A stretch of DNA of 64,000 bases from Parvicella tangerina (GCF_907165195.1 NZ_OU015584.1:2490978-2554977); one strand, 5' to 3'. Positions 36,289 to 48,000 are shown, counted from the first letter of the stretch. Numbers and translations: made by a program. The notes: generated by a model from the sequence alone, not told the origin.

Positions 36289-36667
36289 TCAGCCATCAAC
36301 CATCAACCGTTTAGCGTCCAACATCAACCATCCAACAAATCGTTTAATCGTTCGTCCTTAAATCGTTAATCCAATATCAAATGTCAATTATCAACTGTCA
36401 ACTATACAACTATCAATTATCAAATGTCAACCGTCTAGCGTCCAACATCAACCATCCAACAAATCCTTTAATCGTTTGTCCTTCAATCGTTAATCCAATA
36501 TCAACTGTCAATTATCAACTGTCAACTGTCAAATATCAATTATCAAATGTCAATTATCAAATATCAACTATCAACTATACAACTATCAATTATCAAATGT
36601 CAATTATCAACTGTCAATTATCAGATGTCAACCGTCTAGCGTCCAACATCCAACGTCCAGCGTCCAA
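36289..36667. repeat. Second heptad-repeat region with a 124-bp higher-order repeat
   Basis: Long runs of TATCAAN and TGTCAAN heptads, mixed with CGTCCAA/CATCAAC heptads and the spacer type AATCGTTNGTCCTTNAATCG. A segment of about 97 bp starting at 36307 recurs at 36431 with few differences, so the period is 124 bp. One-base insertions (TATACAAC) break the phase in two places. It is non-coding. Confidence 0.8.
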
Positions 36668-36675
36668 ACCCACCT

Positions 36676-36712
36676 GTCATCCTGAGTGCAGTGCAACGCA
36701 ATGAAGGATCTC
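36676..36712. repeat. GTCATCCTGAG...GGATCTCC element
   Basis: GTCATCCTGAGTGCAGTG followed by GAAGGATCTCC. The same start and end recur at 37501-37539, and start-only copies are at 19437 and 49186. It is a dispersed non-coding element. Confidence 0.6.
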
Positions 36713-36760
36713 CTACTTAGAAGCACATTGCTCAACTTCAGAAAACCCAACCAAAACATC

Positions 36761-36798
36761 CCCCCTCCTCCGAGGAGGGGGTTAGGGGGTGGTAAACC
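36761..36798. repeat. REP-like palindrome followed by GGGGGTGGTAAACC
   Basis: Arms CCCCCTCCTC and GAGGAGGGGG around a single C form a 21-bp palindrome, then TTAGGGGGTGGTAAACC. Four further complete copies are at 37444, 37587, 48657 and 49284, and a truncated one at 41904, all in the same orientation. A related tail, CACTGCGTGAGGG...GGTGGTAAACC, follows at 36861-36890. Confidence 0.8.
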
Positions 36799-36932
36799 GC
36801 AATAACCTAATCCCCCCACCGATCAGCACTCTCCCCAACCGTAAGGAAAACCTGTCAAGCCACTGCGTGAGGGTCAGGGGGTGGTAAACCAACCCAAAAA
36901 AACACTAACTTTAGTCCTCAACTTATGAACTT

Positions 36933-37433
36933 ATGAAAAGTCACGAAGAAATAGTTACACGATTAGCCCAATACCGCAATCACACCATCAACATTACTCC
37001 CACTAATGGCAAATCGGTCACGGAGATGTTGTTAAAGCATTGGAAGGAACTAAAAACTTTTATCATTCGCTATGAAGGAATCTCCGACCCAGACCTCACC
37101 CATGTATTCCATCGTCAGGAGTTCCCACATGATCCAAAGGGAGAAGCTTTTCTAAAACATATTGATTACCACAACTACGTTTTCAAACAAGAAGACTTTA
37201 ATTTCCGAATGGGTTATGCCAGCTCTTATGGCCCCTACTCCTCGACTCCCTTGTCGGTGAGGTTTGAGTTGAATTATTACCACAGCGGTGAACACCAATT
37301 TGGCATAACCGATCGCCTATCGGGAGAGAAAAACCTCATCCATCAGCTTGAATTAAGCTCCATGGATCACACAAAAGAAGAATTAACGCAATTAGCAAAT
37401 CAATTGTTAGGGATTCTTAAAAAATCTATGTAA
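36933..37433 (+). CDS. Hypothetical protein between REP-like elements
   Basis: Encodes 166 aa, MKSHEEIVTRLAQYRNHTIN. There is no signal or transmembrane segment. It has an aromatic-rich middle (YHNYVFKQEDFNFRMGYASS) and a helical C-terminus (MDHTKEELTQLANQLLGILKK). I recognise no family. It is isolated between two REP-like palindromes, and an imperfect -7 box TAACTTTA lies 20 bp upstream. Even codon flow and a clean start and stop support a real gene. Confidence 0.6.
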   Translation: MKSHEEIVTRLAQYRNHTINITPTNGKSVTEMLLKHWKELKTFIIRYEGISDPDLTHVFHRQEFPHDPKGEAFLKHIDYHNYVFKQEDFNFRMGYASSYGPYSSTPLSVRFELNYYHSGEHQFGITDRLSGEKNLIHQLELSSMDHTKEELTQLANQLLGILKKSM

Positions 37434-37443
37434 CCAAATCCTC

Positions 37444-37481
37444 CCCCCTCCTCCGAGGAGGGGGTTAGGGGGTGGTAAACC
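37444..37481. repeat. REP-like palindrome copy 2
   Basis: CCCCCTCCTC, C, GAGGAGGGGG followed by TTAGGGGGTGGTAAACC, identical in layout to the copy at 36761. It starts 11 bp after the stop of the preceding gene, so it could also act as a transcription terminator. Confidence 0.8.
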
Positions 37482-37500
37482 ACAATAACCTAATCCCACC

Positions 37501-37539
37501 TATCACCCTGAGCGAAGCACAGCGCAGCGAAGGATCTCC
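37501..37539. repeat. Dispersed CCTGAGCGAAG...GGATCTCC element
   Basis: ATCACCCTGAGCGAAGCAC then GCGAAGGATCTCC. It is the second complete copy of the element at 36676. Confidence 0.6.
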
Positions 37540-37586
37540 CCAATGGGAGCACATGACATACATTCAGAAAACCCTACCAAATCATC

Positions 37587-37624
37587 CCCCCTCCTTCGAG
37601 GAGGGGGTTAGGGGGTGGTAAACC
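37587..37624. repeat. REP-like palindrome copy 3
   Basis: CCCCCTCCT, TCG, AGGAGGGGG followed by TTAGGGGGTGGTAAACC. A CACTGCGTGAGGG-type tail copy follows at about 37687-37716. The region 37434-37805 holds only these repeats. Confidence 0.78.
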
Positions 37625-37805
37625 ACAACATCCTAATCCCCCCAACTATCAGCACTCTCCCCAACCTTAAGGAAAACCCGTCACGCCACTGCGTGAGGGC
37701 TAGGGGGTGGTAAACCACAAACAACCCAAGCACCCCCACCTAGAAACACATTACATACCTTCAGGAGATGCAATTGTATCGAGAACAACCATCCAATAAT
37801 AAAAA

Positions 37806-37813
37806 TATCTTTG
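37806..37813 (+). promoter_or_regulatory. -7 box (TATCTTTG), 4 bp before ATG
   Basis: Exact TAnnTTTG match, with 4 bp before the rhomboid ATG at 37818, the same spacing as at uvrB and at 11443, so the mRNA is probably leaderless. Confidence 0.55.
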
Positions 37814-37817
37814 TTCC

Positions 37818-39347
37818 ATGAGCCAATCATCCTTCTGGAATAAAAAGCTATTTTTCTTTAAACCGGTGTTACTAACCACACTGGTTCTAGGAGCACTCTA
37901 CAGCCTAATTTATTACAGTATTTTCATTATTGGCGAAAACAACTGGTTCAAAGAACAACTCTGGTATTTTTGGTTTCCCGGCACACTTCCCATAATTCCA
38001 ATGGCTTTTATTGCTTGGAAATACTCCAAAGCATATACCTTTTCCAACTCAAGATTTGGTGCGATCGACATTTTCTTTGTTACCACTGCTTTTGCGGGTC
38101 TATTCACTGGATTAAGTGCTAACCTGATCCATAACCTATCCATGACGCAGCAAACCGTCCACTCACCTTCTGAAATAATCAACAGCGATGCAGATTATCT
38201 ACAACTCAATGAGATCAAGGTTATCCCTATATACTTTAGACACACCTCCTACTCCACTAGTTTTAAACGATACGGACCGGATGACATCATCGTAAAAGTC
38301 TATCTGGCAGCTCCTATAGCGACAAGAAATGACACCTCTTTTTTCTATTTTAAGTCCTACCGAAAAAACATTGGTAACCCAAGCAATCATCAAGTCGAGC
38401 TAGCAACAGGATTATTACAAAACAGCGCTGAAGCTGACTTTAAAGCGATAACGGAACTCAACGGACAGTGGACATACCGTAATAGGAATACCTGGGCACA
38501 AGAAGATCTGGTAAAACTGATCCATAAAAACGACCCGTATAAAAACCACACCGTTATCATGCTGGAAGACGTAAAAACGTCTAAAGCATTCAGTAGCTCA
38601 AGCCTGATCTGGCCATTCATACCGCTTATAGGACAGTTCATCTTTTTCTTAGTGGCCTTCTCCAAAAAAACCGAGTTTCATACCAAAATAGCTGATAAGA
38701 TTAATGAGAACCCGTTTCATATAGGTGAAAAAGAGCTCCAAAACTACCAGAAATCACTGAGTAATGGTAAGATCACCATAGGTTATGCGAGCCTTTGTCT
38801 AATCATTTTTCTATCCATGATTTTGCTGGGTGCTGATCCAATGAACATTGGTAATGATTACACGAATCTATGGAGCTTAGGGAGAAAAACTACCGAAAAA
38901 GGTCAATACTGGCAGTTCTTCACCTATGCATTTGTGCACGCCAACCTGATCCATATCTTCATGAATACCTTGGTCATTTTACTACTTGGAGTAATGTTAG
39001 AGAGCGTACTCAAATGGCGACTAACGTTGCTGCTACTGATTGTTGGAATGATAGGTTCTGGAATGGTATCTTATTACATGAATTATGATATTGGCAATGC
39101 CTCTGTAGGAGCCAGCGGTGCAGGCATGGCCTTGGGAGGAGCTGTTTTAGGACTCTACCTGCATAAGGAACTACGTTCAGAATTAACTGCAATTCTAATC
39201 GTTTCTTTGATCTTTACCGTCCCCACCCTACTTTTCGGCTTTTCGATCCTGGTAGATAATTGGGCGCATATTGGTGGAGTGATGGTTGGAATCGTCTTCG
39301 GTGCGGTGGCTGGGATTTGGTTAAAGTCCAAGCCTATAAATGGATAA
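37818..39347 (+). CDS. Rhomboid-family intramembrane serine protease
   Basis: Encodes 509 aa. The first half has about three hydrophobic segments and a soluble domain of unknown role. The second half is the rhomboid core: FVHANLIHIFMNTLVILLLG, the catalytic Ser in NASVGASGAGMALGG, and the catalytic His in NWAHIGGVMVG. Rhomboids cut membrane proteins inside the bilayer. At 509 aa it is longer than minimal rhomboids (about 200 aa) because of the extra N-terminal domain. It is monocistronic, with a consensus -7 box. Confidence 0.88.
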   Translation: MSQSSFWNKKLFFFKPVLLTTLVLGALYSLIYYSIFIIGENNWFKEQLWYFWFPGTLPIIPMAFIAWKYSKAYTFSNSRFGAIDIFFVTTAFAGLFTGLSANLIHNLSMTQQTVHSPSEIINSDADYLQLNEIKVIPIYFRHTSYSTSFKRYGPDDIIVKVYLAAPIATRNDTSFFYFKSYRKNIGNPSNHQVELATGLLQNSAEADFKAITELNGQWTYRNRNTWAQEDLVKLIHKNDPYKNHTVIMLEDVKTSKAFSSSSLIWPFIPLIGQFIFFLVAFSKKTEFHTKIADKINENPFHIGEKELQNYQKSLSNGKITIGYASLCLIIFLSMILLGADPMNIGNDYTNLWSLGRKTTEKGQYWQFFTYAFVHANLIHIFMNTLVILLLGVMLESVLKWRLTLLLLIVGMIGSGMVSYYMNYDIGNASVGASGAGMALGGAVLGLYLHKELRSELTAILIVSLIFTVPTLLFGFSILVDNWAHIGGVMVGIVFGAVAGIWLKSKPING

Positions 39348-39432
39348 ACAATTCACTCGGTAGAATGGGAATGAGTTGAAATGTGGTTTAGTTAAACTAA
39401 CACCTGTTATCCAATAGCTTCCATCGTTTCAC

Positions 39433-40149
39433 TCACTCCTTTACCTTATACAACTTCCCGTAGATCGCTTCTTTCTTATCGGCAGAGATATAGCACTCAT
39501 AATAGTCGGCTGTGTTATTGGTGATCTTCACATAAAGTGTATCTACACCGTATTGACGTAATGAATCCACCAGATAGTATTCCGCACTATTTATCCATCC
39601 AATCTTATGTTTCAAACTGGTTCCGTCATACGGGTCATATTCGATCTGGTAATCTTCAAACCTCTCAAAGTAATAATTATCTGTCTTGAAATTTCCAACT
39701 TTTAAATCTTCAGTATCTCCCGTATACGTTGCTATCTCTTGAAAATCAACTGCATCAAATGGATTGTTAGGATCGGTCGCAATTCCTACCTGAAACAACG
39801 TAATTACGAGAAAATTAAACACCATAAAAACTAAATAACTCCCCCTAAAACTCTTCCATATTCGCTCCTTGTAGGTACGCTCTTTGTTCATTAACAGGGC
39901 TATAAGGGCCCCAACCCCAAACGATATTAGTATTCCCAATACGGGTAAGCCATATACCAACACCACATAGATTACTTGCTCATACCAGAGAGCCACTTTA
40001 AATCCTACGGGGATCAAACTATGGTAGAGATAAGCAATAAGTGTCAACACTAGTAATACCGCGATAGCGATGATCGTAGCTTTCTTGCGCTTTGAAGTTC
40101 GCTTTGCTTCAAAGAGGTCTCCGGTTATTTCGGTGTCTAGGTTTTGCAT
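39433..40149 (-). CDS. Membrane protein with three helices, unknown
   Basis: Encodes 238 aa. The N-terminus MQNLDTEITGDLFEAKRTSKRKK is cytoplasmic, followed by helices at about 28-46, 63-87 and 98-120, then a C-terminal soluble domain of about 110 residues with YFERFEDYQIEYDPYDG. It is convergent with the rhomboid gene and divergent from the lipoprotein gene at 40276. I recognise no family. Confidence 0.68.
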   Translation of the reverse strand: MQNLDTEITGDLFEAKRTSKRKKATIIAIAVLLVLTLIAYLYHSLIPVGFKVALWYEQVIYVVLVYGLPVLGILISFGVGALIALLMNKERTYKERIWKSFRGSYLVFMVFNFLVITLFQVGIATDPNNPFDAVDFQEIATYTGDTEDLKVGNFKTDNYYFERFEDYQIEYDPYDGTSLKHKIGWINSAEYYLVDSLRQYGVDTLYVKITNNTADYYECYISADKKEAIYGKLYKVKE

Positions 40150-40275
40150 GAAGGTAAATATAAGTAAAAGGAGTAGATGAGTTCCGTTCTTCTGTCAAAG
40201 AATCCTTTACCTAAACAACTAACAAAATCTGTATCGACTTACTAATTGGATCGTTTTAATTATTAAATTGTAGGG

Positions 40276-41703
40276 ATGAAATTATCACAACTGTTTATAA
40301 GCGTTTTATTCGTGGCTTTCGGCATATCTTGTGCGGATAACGATGTTAGCGCTGATTCTGAACCGGTGAATTCTGAAGAGAACGCAAAGAAAGAAGTTAT
40401 TAGTGTAGAAAGCATAGATGAAATAGTAGATTTATTGGCGCCTGAATCGCAATCGTTTGCTGTTATTCCGAATGAGGAATGTTTTATCAAGTGTGCAGAA
40501 GGCACTTCAATCTACGTGCCCGCTTTTACGTTTGTCTTTGCCGATGGGAGTCCGGTTGAAAATATGATCACGTTGGAAGTAAAAGAATGCTATTCACTCT
40601 CAACTATTCTTGCCGAAGACTTACAGACTCGATCGGGTGACGAAATCTTAGAAACAGGCGGCATGTTAAATATTACTGCTTCTTCGGAGGGGAAACCGTT
40701 GGATATAGCACAAGGACAATCCATGGTTGTGGCTATGCCTAAAAATGGACAGACCTCAAATATGGATCTTTTCTACGATCAACATAGTACTAGTGGCATG
40801 GATTGGATTCAAGCAAGTGAGTACAACATCAACAACGCTAATAATCTCAATGCAAAAGGACCAAATGATATTAAAAGTTCGTCATTGGAGGATATTGAAA
40901 AGTACTACTCATATCAATTCAAAGTCAGTGAGTATTCAGTGACCCTAAGAGATTTAATTCTGGAAGGAACTGATATTACTCTCTTAGAATACTTTGAAAA
41001 TGGAAAATATACCTCAGAAAGTGATGCCAAGCTATTTCAAGAAAATGGGTGGCGAGTAGAATATGACTTTCACATCGATGATTCGGGTGCACGTTATGAT
41101 TATGCTCAGGATGTTGGGGAGTATTCAGTGCCCTCAGAAAAAGCATATAATATCCTTTTGAAGTATTTAAAAGAAGCTCCTCGATTTATATTTTCTTCAG
41201 CTAAGAATCTGCATCACACAATTCCATATTCGTTTGGTATTCGAGCAACAAAAAAAATAGACAAAGAAGCCTATAAAAAAGCCATCTACAGTAAGTATAG
41301 TAAAAACAAAAGCGATGCCATCGCTAAAATGGGAATCGATGAGCTAGACAACTTTGTATTTGCCGTTGCAGACTTGGGCTGGATCAATTGTGATCGCTTT
41401 TGGGATTTAGATGTGGAAAAAACTGATTATTTAGTGAAAGTTGAACAACCTGAAAATGCTAAAGTAGTTGCCGTTTTTAAGGACATTAAAAGCGTAATGA
41501 ATGGACATGTAGAAAATGGATTAGTAGTCTTTGATAATTTACCGATGGGGCAAGCAATTAATGTTATTAGTATTAATCTCCAAGATGGCAAACCAAAGCT
41601 TTGTGTGCAACCTACTACGGTAGATGGTAACACCCTCGAATTAGCCAATTACAAAAGTTTTTCATTAGACGAGTTGGAGCAAGTGATCAATGGGGCGTTT
41701 TGA
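40276..41703 (+). CDS. Lipoprotein of a Bacteroidota-specific family
   Basis: Encodes 475 aa with lipoprotein signal MKLSQLFISVLFVAFGISC (Cys19). An acidic linker follows. A domain starting near residue 70 has IYVPAFTFVFADGSPVENMI, LEVKECYSLSTILAEDLQT and LETGGMLNITASSEGKPL, a pattern I know from surface lipoproteins of Bacteroidota, without a defined function. It ends near a GC-rich hairpin. Confidence 0.72.
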   Translation: MKLSQLFISVLFVAFGISCADNDVSADSEPVNSEENAKKEVISVESIDEIVDLLAPESQSFAVIPNEECFIKCAEGTSIYVPAFTFVFADGSPVENMITLEVKECYSLSTILAEDLQTRSGDEILETGGMLNITASSEGKPLDIAQGQSMVVAMPKNGQTSNMDLFYDQHSTSGMDWIQASEYNINNANNLNAKGPNDIKSSSLEDIEKYYSYQFKVSEYSVTLRDLILEGTDITLLEYFENGKYTSESDAKLFQENGWRVEYDFHIDDSGARYDYAQDVGEYSVPSEKAYNILLKYLKEAPRFIFSSAKNLHHTIPYSFGIRATKKIDKEAYKKAIYSKYSKNKSDAIAKMGIDELDNFVFAVADLGWINCDRFWDLDVEKTDYLVKVEQPENAKVVAVFKDIKSVMNGHVENGLVVFDNLPMGQAINVISINLQDGKPKLCVQPTTVDGNTLELANYKSFSLDELEQVINGAF

Positions 41704-42095
41704 TCAAACTCCTTGAACAGTATCAGGAATTGTATGGAGCCCCCTCCGCCTGCGGCACCTCCCCTCCATGCCATTCGGCAGGCAGGCGAAGGGGAGGACT
41801 TTTAATGCGGGAGTTGTGGGGAGCTATCGCACATATCACACGACTTTAGGAGACGCTTCCTCCGTTCCAAAGTTTCGGAATCGGAGTCAGCACACCAAAA
41901 CATCCCCCCTCCTTCGAGGATAGCCTGTCACGCCACTGCGTGAGGGTTAGGGGGCGGTAAACCACAATAACCTAATCCCCCAACCTTAAGGAAAACCCGT
42001 CACGCCACTGCGTGAGGGCCAGAGGGGGGTAAACCACAACAACCCACTCTCCCCAACCTAGAAACACATTACATACCTTCAAGAAATACTAAATC
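41704..42095. other. Repeat-filled intergenic region
   Basis: No gene. It contains a hairpin (CCTCCCCT at 41758-41765 and AGGGGAGG at 41790-41797), the left copy of a 63-bp direct repeat (41851-41913), a truncated REP-like palindrome (from 41904), and two CACTGCGTGAGGG-type tails (about 41934-41963 and 42005-42035). Confidence 0.65.
41851..41913. repeat. 63-bp perfect direct repeat, left copy
   Basis: Starts AGACGCTTCCTCCGTTCCAA and ends in CATCCCCCCTCCT. It is identical over 63 bp to 48603-48665 in the same orientation. The two copies bracket the 2112-aa gene. Confidence 0.85.
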
Positions 42096-45000
42096 TTATA
42101 AATTAACCACCTTAATAAGCGGAGAACTTTGATCATCAGCAACAATGCGCAAAAAGTAAATACCCCTTTCTTCTTCGTGGAGGTTGATTTGCTCCATTTG
42201 ATGATCAATAACTTCTCTTGTAACCAGATTTCCAACACCATCATAAACGATAATCTCTCCATTGATTAACCCATCAAATTCCAAAAAGACAGTTCCATTT
42301 GTGGGGTTGGGATAAACGTTAACATTTCTCCCTGCTAGATCTACCTTCATCCAATTAACAACGTAAACATCAGAGATAAACGAACAATTATTCGAATCCG
42401 TGATAGCTACCGTGTAATCAGCATCTTGCTGAGGTGTGTAAGTTTGATCATTTGCTCCTGCTATACTACTTCCATCCTGGTACCATTGATAAGTGACATA
42501 GGTAGTGGTCGCCAAGTCTCCACCGTTAAGACTTATCGTTGGCGTATTATCCGGGAAAACCACAATATCTACCCAATCAGTATCAGAAATACACCCATTA
42601 TCCTCTGCATACAATCCGTAGGTTCCTGATTGATTGACATATTGAACGGTTTGACTTCCCACTAAACTGCCATTCAAGATCCAATTGTTGTTCATACCAT
42701 AAGACGATTCCAGTGCAACAGAATCATAACTGCAAATAGAATCATTGGGCTGGTATGAGATCAGTGCTATAGGGGTAGTTCCGAAAAACAACTCAACAGA
42801 ATCAGCTCCAACGCATGATCCTGTAATGGTTTGAACACTGTACCAACCGGGTTGATTAACAATTAATGTATCATTCGTAGATAATAAACTACCTGATTCA
42901 AACCATGAAGCATTGGATGTGGTGGTTACTAACAATAGAGAATCGCTGGTGCAGTTAACTGTACCTAGGGGTGCATTCAGGTCTGGGATCACATTAGGTA
43001 GGACCTCAATTTCGACAAAATCTGTATCAGAAACACATCCTCCCTGCGTATGGAGCAGACCATACTCACCACTTCCCGTTACGGTGGTGTTCAACGATGA
43101 GCCAACAACTCCCCCATTATAAAGCCAGGTTATACCTGTAGCATTCGAGGCCGTGAGGGTCAAGTTCTCTCCATCACAAATGGTGTCATTTCCATTCACT
43201 ACAATGTTCGGTACTGGGGGACTAGTCACACTCACATACACAGAATCAGGATCGACACACTGGTTCATGGCGTCTACGGCAACATGCCACCCAATCGTAT
43301 TGGCATAAACAGAATCGTTAGTAGCAATATTTACTCCAGATAGGTACCACTCACCACCAACTGCATCACTCACCAAAAGAGTAGAATCTCCTGCACAGAA
43401 ATTAGAAGACTGAGGAGTTGAGATATTCACATTCCCTCCTGCAGAAGCAAATACGGTTACTGTATCTGTCGATGCCGGACAACCCGGACTCTGAACATAA
43501 AGCACGTACTCTCCAAATTGATTATACTGCACTGTTAGACTTTGGTTATTGTTTAAATAGGTGCCATTTCTTGTCCAATAACAGCTTAGGGTAGTATCTG
43601 AGATCAAATCAACAGTCATGGAGAAGTCCCCACTACAGATGGCTACCCCATCAGGTGTTAAAATATTAGCTTGGTGGTACGGGTAAATCGTTATCGCGTA
43701 TTCCTTAGAACTGGTACAATTCAATGAATCCATCTGCAAGGTATACGTTCCCGTTTGATTTAATTGGATAGAATCGTTATTAGAAACGTAGTTACCGTCA
43801 AATAACCATATAGCAGTGCTATTCACATTGGTATCCATAATCAGGTAATTGTTGTCACTATTCAGTTCACAAAAATTGAGGGGTGTGGAAGTCCAATTTG
43901 GACTAGGCAACAAGGTCACTGCAATAGAGGTGTCTATCACACATGGACTTGGCCAGGCTCCATGAACAGATACATCTACTGTGTAATCTCCATCAGCTGA
44001 GAAACTGATCTGATTGGTATTATTATTCGTGCCATTATAAACGGTTCCATTCCAAGGACGAGTAACCTCCCAATAAGAACTAATATTCTCTGTGCTTATT
44101 GTTTCCAGTGTTTGAACTCCCGATCCACAAACCGTATCTGGAGGAAAATCATAGGTCACAACCGGAGGAGTATGAATGTAGTAATTTAAATTGGTGGTTG
44201 TTCCGCATTGCCCATTTGGTGAATACGCTGTTACTGCGATCGAACCATCTGAAGTAGCCATAAAAACTGTAGTATCCGCAACATCACCATTTCCCCAAGC
44301 CAATGAAGCTCCATTCGTATTTGCTGTGAGTCTTATGGAATCTCCCAGACAAAAATCATCTACATATCCTGGGCCAACATTGGGGTATTCTTCATGTTGT
44401 GAATAGTACACCGTATCCGTCCAGCAGTTTCCATTTCCATTAATGAGGGATACATAAAGTTGATTGTACCAAAGCGTAGGTTCGTTCAGATTAGGACCGT
44501 AAAGACCATAATCATCCCAATAGAATTGTTCTGCTGTAGTGCTCACTAATGTTAGGTCTAGCATTTGCCCTTCACAAACTGCAGATCCTGGATTTTCAAC
44601 TAACGTTGCTGTTGGCTTTGGAAGTTGTGTGATTTTCACGGAAGAGTCAGTTCCGCATCCGTATTCGTTGTAATAAGTAAAGGTAAAAGTGGAATCCCCC
44701 GTTGGGCTCAAGTTAGGGTATAAGGGCTTGTAACTTGTGCCCATGACCGTATCTCCATCCCACCACACAGTGTATGCAGCATCTGGTATTCTCAAACCTC
44801 CTGCATTATCATCAAAACAGACGGTATCGGTAATATCTTTCGCATAATTCGGAGCATCACTTACAATAACATTTCGCGTGAACGTCCCTCCTACTCCAAG
44901 CGCATTACTTACCGTAAGTGATATTTCATACAGTCCAGTTGTATCGAAGGTCATAAACGTATTTTGCCCAGATGAATCATCAATGGTTCCTCCATTTGCT

Positions 45001-48000
45001 GACCATGCAAAACTTGTTGGATTATTCGTTCCTGATCCATTCAAAAAGAGTGTATCTCCTCCACATATCACATCGGCAAAGAAATAGGCGGATGATAAAG
45101 AATCATTGATATCTAAACCGATACAGTTTGGATCTACATTCAGAATTATGCTATTATCTGCCTTAGTAGCTGGGTTGTTTAATGCTGTACTCCCCCCAAT
45201 CGTAATATCACTTTTATATGGGTGAGTCAGCAAAAGCCTATCCCCCACGCGATGAAGTTGATTAAAATGATAACCAGCATTTCCCAAGCCAGAAGTATGA
45301 TCATAGATTAGTTCATAATTTGCAAATTGGTTAGCACTGTCACATGTAAATGCATAGTAACCATAATTGGTGTTCGCTATTAACGGTAATCCTTCTGATT
45401 GAACAGTGGCATCTAACTTTCCGGCCAGCAAGTATAGCTGACCGTCTTTATAGTCGAAGCCTTTGATGTAGGAAGCCTTATCACTTTTAAATGTTCTGGC
45501 CCAATCTTCTTGACCTGAAGCAGTGTACTTTGCGATGATGATATCCTCATGAACCGATCCCGAAGAATAATAGTCTGAAAACGTTTGATTGGCAAACACA
45601 ATATCATCTCTGAAGTAACCTGCAAAATACATGTTACCTACTTCATCTATGATCAGTCTTTTCAATACTGCAATACCGCCAGGAGTGGTTATCTGATCGG
45701 AGGTAAATAATAAGTTGCCGTTCAGATCATACTTTCTATACTCAAAGTTGTTTCCCGTTACCATATAAATGGTGTCATTGTAGATCTCAAGATCTTCACA
45801 ATAACCAACTGGCACTTCTAACCATACTACGTTTCCATCCACATCAATTTTAGCTATTCCAAAATGACCGCTTACATAAGTATTTCCTTGACTGTCTTGA
45901 TCAATCCCCATATTCTGGGTAGTATAGTGCAGTGAGAATGTAGTTGTCCAGACTTCCTTACCTGTGGAATCAAATTTACTGAGCATTACAGCATCAGCAC
46001 CAGACCCTCCAGACGCATCTCCATTTGATAAGGTGACCGATTTATCCGATGAAGTAATCCGCACGCTATCTGCATAATAAGTTGGTAACTGATAGGCTAC
46101 AAATACATTGTGATTTGCATCTGTAAAAATGCTCGCAATATCTATATCCCCACCCGTAGAAGGGGTATCATCATCTTCATAAATCTCTACTAGCACATCC
46201 CACTTCGTTTTTCCTTTGGGTGAAAATCGTGTTAAATGATACCGTGTGTATGACTGATCAATTTCAGGATTAACATACGTTATTGTATCCTCCATGTTAT
46301 TGATGTTCATGTAATAAGACTCATCATCTGTTTCTAACAACGAAATGAAGCTACCATCCTCATACGCCTGAAAAGCCTTCACGCCAGACCTAAACACTCT
46401 AGCCGAATCTGCCAGTACCACAAACGCGCAGGAATCGTCTGCCAATGTAGGGACGATCTTTACCTGACCTTGAAGCGAGTCTTTACATCCAATACTGGAG
46501 GTTCCTATCAGTTCTACATTTTGATACCCTAAAGAACTAAACGTCACTGCACCGGGAGCCGCTCCAGAAAAAGTAGATGGAGAACCATTCTCAAAAGACC
46601 ATTCATAATTATAACCTCCTTGAACACTCGTATTGAAGAAATTAACAGGCTCACCCACCTCTTGCATTTGGAAATCCTGATTAAAGTGAACCAAAGGAAC
46701 GTGAACGTCAATTGTAAAATCAGTGTTACTCATCGCACAACCAGTTAAACCAATTGCGTTTATTTGTACCTCTGCGGTATCTGCAAGTGCATCTGTTTGA
46801 AGAGAGATACTTCCTCCTGTTCCCAGCAACGTATCACTTCTTGGGTTGCCATTGATCATGAGGTAATAGCTCACACCATTGGCACTTGAGGGTAGCTGCA
46901 CCTGCGTACTGTCTCCCGAACAAATCGGATTCTGCAATAGACTGTGGGTTACAGGAGCTGGCGTCATGTTGTAAGCATCAAAATAAATGGTGTCATAGTT
47001 TGTTCCACATCCCGTCACCTCTTTATAACCGATCAACTGAAAGGTTTGCGTGGTACCTACAGCACCTGTATTAAACGTAAAGCTACCTCCGAAATTCCCA
47101 GTAACCGTAGCACTAACTTGCGTCCCGGCCTGATTCTCTAACCAGTAGGTCACCCCATTTTGCGAAGCATCTAACTCCACTAATGTACTCTCATTATAGC
47201 AAAGTGAATCTTCTTGAATGGATCCGCTCATTGGAATCGCCAGCGACTCATAAAGTGATAGGTTGGTCGATGCTGCATCTGTGTTTGTTCCATCGCTCAC
47301 GATCAACTCTACATCGTGAGACATCCCTCCTGTAGAGAATGTAGTGGTATAATTGTAGGTTGTAGCTACCAGGTTTCCATCCACATACCATTCAAACGAC
47401 AAGGATGGATCAGAATAATTCTCAAAGGTGATCAACGAATCTTCGCACGCCACACCATCTATGCCAAATGCTGCCACTGGAAGGTATCCAGTTGTACTAC
47501 CAGTTGTTTTATAGATTTCCCCATCATTACCACAAGCATAACCATTATTCGTTGTATTCATGTGGATTGCGTTTACGGGCTTCGCAGTTGGAAAATACCC
47601 CCAATGACTACCACCACTCGTGGTTCTGTAGATGCCACCATCACTAACCACATATCCTGTAGTAGCAGATAAGAACTGTACATCATTCAGGTCGTCTGTA
47701 AGATTGATCGTATTACTTATGTCTTGCCAAGTGGTTCCCCCGTCCACTGTTTTAAGCAATGTTTTGTACTCCCCTACTGCATAGCCAACACTACTTGTTG
47801 GAAAGTGAATTGCGCGCAGGTAAACACCAGGATCTGTATATACCTGAGACCAGCTAGTACCGCCATCTGTAGTTTTCCATATTCCGTTTGTACCGGCAAC
47901 AAATCCCGTTGTTTGATCCAGAAACCAGATATCTTCAAGCTCTTCAAATCCCACTTGTGCGATCAGCCCCCAGTTAGCGCCACTGTTAATCGTTTTAAGC

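Noticed and set aside
35052-36667. Possible CRISPR array in the repeat-rich region
   Set aside because: Units are 7 bp in direct contact, without unique spacers of 25-40 bp, and no cas genes are present.
36381-36704. A 107-codon plus-strand ORF rich in Asn, Tyr, Gln, Leu and Ser
   Set aside because: It is only a translation of the heptad repeats; 7-bp units lacking stops in this frame give an artificial ORF.
41704-42095. Search for tRNA or small RNA genes in this and the other long gaps
   Set aside because: No cloverleaf-like arms or T-loop sequences were seen; the structure present is explained by REP-like repeats and hairpins.
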